A DNA stretch of 64,000 nucleotides. It comes from Lentzea nigeriaca (lineage in GTDB: Bacteria > Actinomycetota > Actinomycetes > Mycobacteriales > Pseudonocardiaceae). Positions within the stretch are counted from its first letter, which is position 1; every line of letters starts with the position of its first letter. Positions 59,786 through 64,000 of the stretch are shown here, piece by piece. A program made the position numbers and the translations under genes. The notes under the pieces are model-generated. The model searched no databases. It was given only the letters and a program-made list of their open reading frames with translations, and was not told the DNA's origin. The stretch is from assembly GCF_016907955.1 (NCBI RefSeq), contig NZ_JAFBCX010000001.1, positions 62,001-126,000 of the forward strand. The letters run 5' to 3'.

Positions 59786-60670
59786 ATGATCGACCTGCGC
59801 ACTGAGATCAAGGAGTTCCTGCGCTCACGTCGCGCGCGGATCACGCCCAGGCGGGCCGGACTGCCCGCCCACGGCGGCAACCGCCGGGTCCAAGGTCTGC
59901 GTCGCGAAGAGGTAGCTCTACTGGCAGGGGTATCGGTCGACTACTACGTGCGCATGGAGCGCGGCAGCCTCACCGGCGCCTCCGACGGGGTGCTCGACGC
60001 GTTGGCCTCCGCCTTGCAACTCGACGAGGCCGAGCGTGATCACCTGTTCCACCTTGCGCGGCAGTCCAGGGTGCCAAGCGGTCGACGTCGCCGCCGACGC
60101 GCCGTGACGGTGCGTCCGGCGCTCCAGCAAGTGCTCGACGCCATCACCGATGCGCCTGCGTGGATTTGCAACGGTCGTTATGACGTGCTGGCCATGAACC
60201 AACTTGCCCGCGCGCTGTATTCACCGGTGCTGGCCGACATGCGACGGCCGGCGAACACCGCGCGGTTCGTCTATCTAGATCCGGAAGCGGCAAGAACGTT
60301 CTTCGTGGACTATGACCGAATCGCCCGTGATGTGGCCGCGAAGCTACGCATGGAAGCCGGCCGCAATCCGCACGACGAGGAGCTGATCGCCTTGGTCGGT
60401 GAGTTGTCAACGCGCAGTGAACTATTTCGGCAGCGGTGGGCTTCTCAGGACGTTCGGCTCCACCGGTCCGGACGCAAGCGTGTGCACCATCCGGTAGCGG
60501 GCCCGCTCGACCTGGATGTCGAGTCGATGGAGCTGCCTGCCGAACCCGGCCTGCTCCTGACCGTCTACACCTCGCCCGCTGGTACGGCGACCGCGGATGG
60601 TCTAGCCCTATTGGCGTCGTGGGCGGCTGGTCAGGAGAAGTCGGCGACCGAGATTCAAGTACTCAGCTGA
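59786..60670 (+). CDS. XRE-family regulator with MmyB-like ligand domain
   Basis: 294 residues. N-terminal helix-turn-helix (about 30-85; VQGLRREEVALLAGVSVDYY, RMERGSLTGASDGVLDALA) and MmyB-like C-terminal domain (about 105-280; AWICNGRYDVLAMNQLARAL). This domain may bind a fatty acid or other small ligand. ATG 59786 has GAAGGGG five bases upstream and is preferred to GTG 59780. Such regulators usually control a nearby reductase, here probably the SDR gene. Confidence 0.92.
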   Translation: MIDLRTEIKEFLRSRRARITPRRAGLPAHGGNRRVQGLRREEVALLAGVSVDYYVRMERGSLTGASDGVLDALASALQLDEAERDHLFHLARQSRVPSGRRRRRRAVTVRPALQQVLDAITDAPAWICNGRYDVLAMNQLARALYSPVLADMRRPANTARFVYLDPEAARTFFVDYDRIARDVAAKLRMEAGRNPHDEELIALVGELSTRSELFRQRWASQDVRLHRSGRKRVHHPVAGPLDLDVESMELPAEPGLLLTVYTSPAGTATADGLALLASWAAGQEKSATEIQVLS

Positions 60671-60789
60671 TATTCCAACGCTTTTCAGTCCGTCGGGCCC
60701 ACGCTGGGAAGGCCTTTCGAGTGATCGTAAGTTGATCCGGGCACCGCAGTTGGGGCGCAGGCAAACCCAGTTCCCGGCATTCCGGTCCG

Positions 60790-60966
60790 GTGTGGGTGGC
60801 GATCGCGGCGACCGTCACCGTGCGAACGGTTCAGCGCGGACTGCCGTTCGCGTTGACCTGGTGGGCGTTCGTCTTCCGGCTCGGGACATTGGTGACCGGT
60901 ACGAGCGCGCTCGTGCTCGCCTGGGTCACCGTGGCCGTGCGGACGCCAGGCAACCGATCTACGTAA
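60790..60966 (+). pseudogene. C-terminal remnant of a TDT-family (TehA/Ssu1-like) transporter
   Basis: A 58-codon stretch reads LPFALTWWAFVFRLGTLVTG then TSALVLAWVTVAV to a TAA at 60966. It matches the last helices of tellurite-resistance/dicarboxylate or sulfite exporters (LPFALTWWAFTFPLGT..TGT). The Phe-Pro of the helix is changed to Phe-Arg. There is no upstream part, so it is a deletion scar. The rest of the 60671-61011 gap has nothing recognisable. Confidence 0.65.
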
Positions 60967-61011
60967 TACCTACCGACGCGAACGGCCGCCGCCCGCCGCG
61001 AAGGTAGTCGT

Positions 61012-62139
61012 GTGACAACGACAGGAACTGCACCAACGTGGACGGCACGGGCGGTGGTTCTCGCCTCGGCCACGCTGACGATCATGGCGGCGGCGATCAT
61101 CGCCCCGAGCCTGCCCGCGATGGGCGAGGTGTACGGCGAGGGCGTGCTCGTCCGGCTGGCCCTCACCATCACCTCGCTGGCCATCGCTATCAGCGCACCG
61201 ATCGCGGGTCTGGTGGCAGACCGGGTCGGCCGGAAACCGCTGCTGGTCACCAGCCTCGTCACCTACGCGGTCGCGGGCACAGCGGGTTTCTTCGTGGACA
61301 GCCTGCCCGTGCTGCTGGGCACCAGGACGCTGCTGGGTCTCGCAGTCGGCGGCGTCATGACTTCGGTCAGCGCGCTGATCACGGACTGGTTCGACGGCCA
61401 GGAACGAGGCAGGTTCCTGGGGCTCCAGCAAGCTTTCGCGAGTCTGGGCGGCGTGGTCTTCCTGCCACTGGCCGGAATTCTCGCGGGCGTCGACTGGCGG
61501 CTTCCGTTCTGGCTCTACAGCGTGGCCGCGGCCATCGCGGTACTGGCGATCGCCGGCCTCGAGCACGAACCTCGCCCGGTCCAGAAGGCCACAACCGCAG
61601 CGTTCCCGGCCAAGACCGTCGGCATCTACCTGCTGGCACTCACGGCGACGCTCGTCTTCTACATGGCACCGACGCAGCTGCCGTTCCTGCTGCGCGATCT
61701 CGGCGGCAGTCCGGCGGTGATCGGCGTGGTCGTCGCCGGCAGCACCCTGACCAGCGTCGCGGGAGCACTGGTGTTCCCGAAGCTGCCGAAAGGCCGGATC
61801 ACCGCGGCCAGCGTCGCCCTCCTGGGCCTGGGCTGGCTGCTCATCGGCTACGGCGACACCATCCCGCTGGTCACGGCCGGGCTGCTCGTCGGCGGCTTCG
61901 GCGTCGGCCTGGTCGTCCCGAACCTCAACCTGCAGCTGGCCAACGCCGCCAGCCCGGCGCAACGAGGCCGCGTGCTCAGCGGCCTGGTCGCCGGGATCTT
62001 CCTCGGCCAGTTCCTGTCACCGCTCGTCATCGCACCCCTCGTCCAGACGGCAGGCATCGCCGCCGCGTTCGGCTGGACCGGACTCGCCACCACCATCGCA
62101 GGGGCGGTCCTCGCCCTGGCACACAAGGAGAAGAACTGA
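61012..62139 (+). CDS. MFS transporter
   Basis: 375 residues, about 12 helices. Motif A after helix 2 is GLVADRVGRKPLL; other helices are typical of drug/metabolite exporters. GTG 61012 with AAGG upstream. The stop and the next ATG share one base (TGATG), so it is co-translated with the Dabb-SnoaL protein. Confidence 0.9.
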   Translation: MTTTGTAPTWTARAVVLASATLTIMAAAIIAPSLPAMGEVYGEGVLVRLALTITSLAIAISAPIAGLVADRVGRKPLLVTSLVTYAVAGTAGFFVDSLPVLLGTRTLLGLAVGGVMTSVSALITDWFDGQERGRFLGLQQAFASLGGVVFLPLAGILAGVDWRLPFWLYSVAAAIAVLAIAGLEHEPRPVQKATTAAFPAKTVGIYLLALTATLVFYMAPTQLPFLLRDLGGSPAVIGVVVAGSTLTSVAGALVFPKLPKGRITAASVALLGLGWLLIGYGDTIPLVTAGLLVGGFGVGLVVPNLNLQLANAASPAQRGRVLSGLVAGIFLGQFLSPLVIAPLVQTAGIAAAFGWTGLATTIAGAVLALAHKEKN

Positions 62140-62936
62140 TGATCTACCACGGCAACCGCTTCACGCTGCGCGCGGACGCTTCGCCCGAGCAGATCGAGGA
62201 GGCGCTGGAAAGCCTGCGCAACCAGGGGCGCGTGATCCCTTCGGTGAAGTCGTTCGTCGTCGGACGTGACTACGGCGGCGAGTACGAGTGGGGCGCCACG
62301 TTCGTCATCGAGGACCTCGAGGGGTACTGGGAGTACCTGATCCACCCGGCACATCGCAACACCGACCGGGTCGGGCTGCCGCTCGTGGACAAGTTCGTGT
62401 CGTTCGACATCACCGACGACGAGGACCCCGAGATGGGCGCGAAGATCGCCGCGCTGCACCAGAAGCGCTACGACGCAGACCCCGAGCTGACCGAGCTCGT
62501 GTCCGGTCTCGGCGAGTACTCGGGCAGCGCCGCCCCCGGCCCCCACGGGGAGAACGTGACGAGCGACCTCGCGCAGGCCTGGGCCGACCTCTGGAACGGC
62601 GACATCGCCCTCGCCGAGTCGATCGTCAGCGAGGAATTCGTCTCGCACGCCGCGCCGCTGCTCGGCGGGCCACCGCAGGACCACACGGGCCGCGAGAACC
62701 TCGCCGAGTGGATCAAGGGCGCGCACGCGAACCTGCCGGGGCTGAAGTTCACCGTCCAGATCGGACCGATCGTGCAGGCTCCGTTCCACGTCCTGCGCTG
62801 GCACGCCGAAGCCGGTGACATCTCCTTCTACGGCACGGACATCCTCCGGGTCGTGGACGGCAGGATCGTCGAGTACTGGGCCAACGCCGACAGCCTGTGG
62901 GCGGCGCAGCAGCTCGGCCTCGTCCCCGCTAGCTGA
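62139..62936 (+). CDS. Dabb-domain / SnoaL-like fusion protein
   Basis: 265 residues. Residues 1-110 form a stress-responsive alpha/beta-barrel (Dabb) domain (FTLRADASPEQIEEALESL, SFVVGRDYGGEYEWGATFV). Residues about 135-265 are a SnoaL-like cone domain (WADLWNGDIALAESIVSEEF, YWANADSLWAAQQLGL). Each fold alone serves in polyketide cyclisation or small-molecule hydrolysis; the fusion suggests sequential steps on one ligand. Translationally coupled to the MFS gene. Its end overlaps the convergent LuxR gene by 8 bases. Confidence 0.86.
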   Translation: MIYHGNRFTLRADASPEQIEEALESLRNQGRVIPSVKSFVVGRDYGGEYEWGATFVIEDLEGYWEYLIHPAHRNTDRVGLPLVDKFVSFDITDDEDPEMGAKIAALHQKRYDADPELTELVSGLGEYSGSAAPGPHGENVTSDLAQAWADLWNGDIALAESIVSEEFVSHAAPLLGGPPQDHTGRENLAEWIKGAHANLPGLKFTVQIGPIVQAPFHVLRWHAEAGDISFYGTDILRVVDGRIVEYWANADSLWAAQQLGLVPAS

Positions 62937-64000
62937 AGTGGTCCTTCAGCTGCCGGCGCGAGTTGATGCCCAGCTTGCGGAAGACGTTCCGCAGATGGGC
63001 GTCGACCGTGCGGGGGCTGAGGAACAGCCGGGCGGCGACCTCCTTGGACGTCGCCCCGGTGGCCACGAGCCGGGCGATGTGCTGCTCCTGCCCGGTGAGG
63101 TCGTCCACGGCCCGCGCGGATCGGCTGCGGGCGATCTCACCGGTCGCCTGCAGCTCCCGCGCCGCCCGCGCGGCGAAGGCACGCATCCCCATGTCGGACA
63201 GCAGATCGTGCGCAACCCGCAGTTGTGCACGAGCGTCGACCCGGCGACCGGCCCGCCGCAGCCACTCGCCGTACAGCAGATGCGCCCGAGCCAGGTAGGG
63301 CTTGGCCGTGGTGACTTCCAGGTGCGCCACGGCCGCGCGGTGGTCGTCCTCGTCGCCGGAGACCAACGCCCGCGCTGAGGCCGCGACCCCGAGGCCCCAC
63401 TCGGTGCCCGCCGCCGACGTCCGTTCGGTGAGGTCTTCGAGAGCGGTCAGCGCGGTCTTCTCCTCGCCGCACCGCATCGCCGCCTCGACCAGTTCGGGCA
63501 ACGAGATGCCGGCGAGGTAGAGATCTCCCGGTTCGACGGCCTGGCGCGCAGCCGAAAGCGCTGCCGGGTAGTCGCCGAGTGCGTTGTGCAGGACGGCAGC
63601 GGCCCAATGCGCGTTGGCCACCAGCAGTCCCTCGACCCGGGCCGCCGTCCGGGTCGCGTGCTCGATCTGCAGCAGCAGCTCCTCGCGGCACCCGCGCATC
63701 GCGGCCAGGTGCAACCGCGGATAGGGCAGGGGAGTGACCCCGAGCGCGTCCGCGACGGCCTCTTCCTCGGCAATGGCGGACGCCGCCGCCCCGAAGTCGC
63801 CGGCATGCACGGCCACCAGCGCCGTCTGCGCCAGGCCGAGCCGGAGCACGAACGGCGATCCGGCTTCCCGCCCCGTCCGCATCAGCCACTCGGTGACGGT
63901 GTGGTGCACCTCGGCGTCCCACAGCTCACCGGCGAGCATCGTCGCGAGCGCCGGATGCCCGGTCCAGCTGAGATCGGTGAAAGCCTGCCGCAGCAACGGA
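62929..64000 (-). CDS. LuxR-family regulator, 3' part (5' end outside window)
   Basis: The frame stays open to the right edge, so the N-terminal part (probably a P-loop ATPase of the LAL type) is missing. The visible ~356 residues contain helical TPR-like repeats (ARALVSGDEDDHRAAVAHLE, YGEWLRRAGRRVDARAQLR) and a C-terminal LuxR helix-turn-helix (LTGQEQHIARLVATGATSKE, LFLSPRTVDAHLRNVFRKLG). Likely a large transcription activator; target unknown. Confidence 0.9.
   Translation of the reverse strand, partial: PLLRQAFTDLSWTGHPALATMLAGELWDAEVHHTVTEWLMRTGREAGSPFVLRLGLAQTALVAVHAGDFGAAASAIAEEEAVADALGVTPLPYPRLHLAAMRGCREELLLQIEHATRTAARVEGLLVANAHWAAAVLHNALGDYPAALSAARQAVEPGDLYLAGISLPELVEAAMRCGEEKTALTALEDLTERTSAAGTEWGLGVAASARALVSGDEDDHRAAVAHLEVTTAKPYLARAHLLYGEWLRRAGRRVDARAQLRVAHDLLSDMGMRAFAARAARELQATGEIARSRSARAVDDLTGQEQHIARLVATGATSKEVAARLFLSPRTVDAHLRNVFRKLGINSRRQLKDHFS

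Noticed and set aside
1-64000. CRISPR arrays, tRNA or rRNA genes
   Set aside because: No regularly spaced short repeats and no cloverleaf or ribosomal RNA sequence was recognised while reading both strands.

Overview
The window is a 64-kb piece of a high-GC actinomycete chromosome. High G+C, frequent GTG starts, ATGA/GTGA gene overlaps, ECF and SARP regulators, an LAXTG sortase signal and ROK regulators all fit. The secreted ThuA/DUF1080 enzymes and family mix suggest a Pseudonocardiales-type soil organism (Lentzea/Saccharothrix-like), but the genus is only a guess. No rRNA, tRNA or CRISPR was seen.

Layout. 0-1.6 kb: two sugar ABC permeases. 1.8-14.5 kb: three one-piece sigma factors (ECF sigma, zinc-finger anti-sigma motif, one membrane helix, Ser/Thr/Pro linker, outer domain), interleaved with an MMPL pump, a very large secreted PA14/beta-propeller/CBM/DUF1080 protein and a wall-anchored metzincin-lectin protein. 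A fourth sigma factor lies at 39.3 kb. Three of the four end in a CAP/SCP domain and one in a ricin-like lectin. All four share an upstream element, T(G/T)(T/C)(G/T)A(C/T)C-N17-GTCT, at a nearly fixed distance from the start, so they probably share or cross-regulate one promoter class.

14.7-39.1 kb: a carbohydrate and ebo-type locus. An enolase-superfamily enzyme, two ROK regulators, a prenyl diphosphate synthase and a secreted ThuA-DUF1080 protein flank one long operon (21.8-35.5 kb). The operon encodes a Gfo/Idh/MocA dehydrogenase, a complete ribose/inositol-type ABC importer, inositol-3-phosphate synthase, a UbiA prenyltransferase (EboC-like), a TIM-barrel-EboA fusion, a TatD hydrolase (EboB-like), EboE, a nucleotide pyrophosphatase/phosphodiesterase (EboF-like), a sugar isomerase and an orphan LuxR helix-turn-helix. 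A 1165-residue secreted ThuA/propeller/PKD/CBM/lectin protein follows. The simplest reading is import and remodelling of a glycoside or cyclitol, feeding a prenylated inositol-type lipid or an exported metabolite.

40.7-47.1 kb: a scarred accessory stretch with a truncated IS1380-like transposase, a frameshifted tyrosine recombinase and a second recombinase fragment. Between them lie a HAD phosphatase, a large SARP-NB-ARC-TPR regulator and a divergent secreted YkuD-like protein.

47-56.6 kb: a CPBP protease, a TetR-methyltransferase pair, then a sulfur/persulfide module: two ArsR-rhodanese regulators with visible operators, an AhpD-like protein, a metallo-beta-lactamase-double-rhodanese protein, an MFS transporter and a cysteine desulfurase. 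Broken gene ends inside it show deletions. 56.6-64 kb: small regulator/enzyme pairs (AraC with a methyltransferase, SDR, XRE regulator, MFS with a Dabb-SnoaL fusion) and the 3' part of a LuxR-family regulator that leaves the window.
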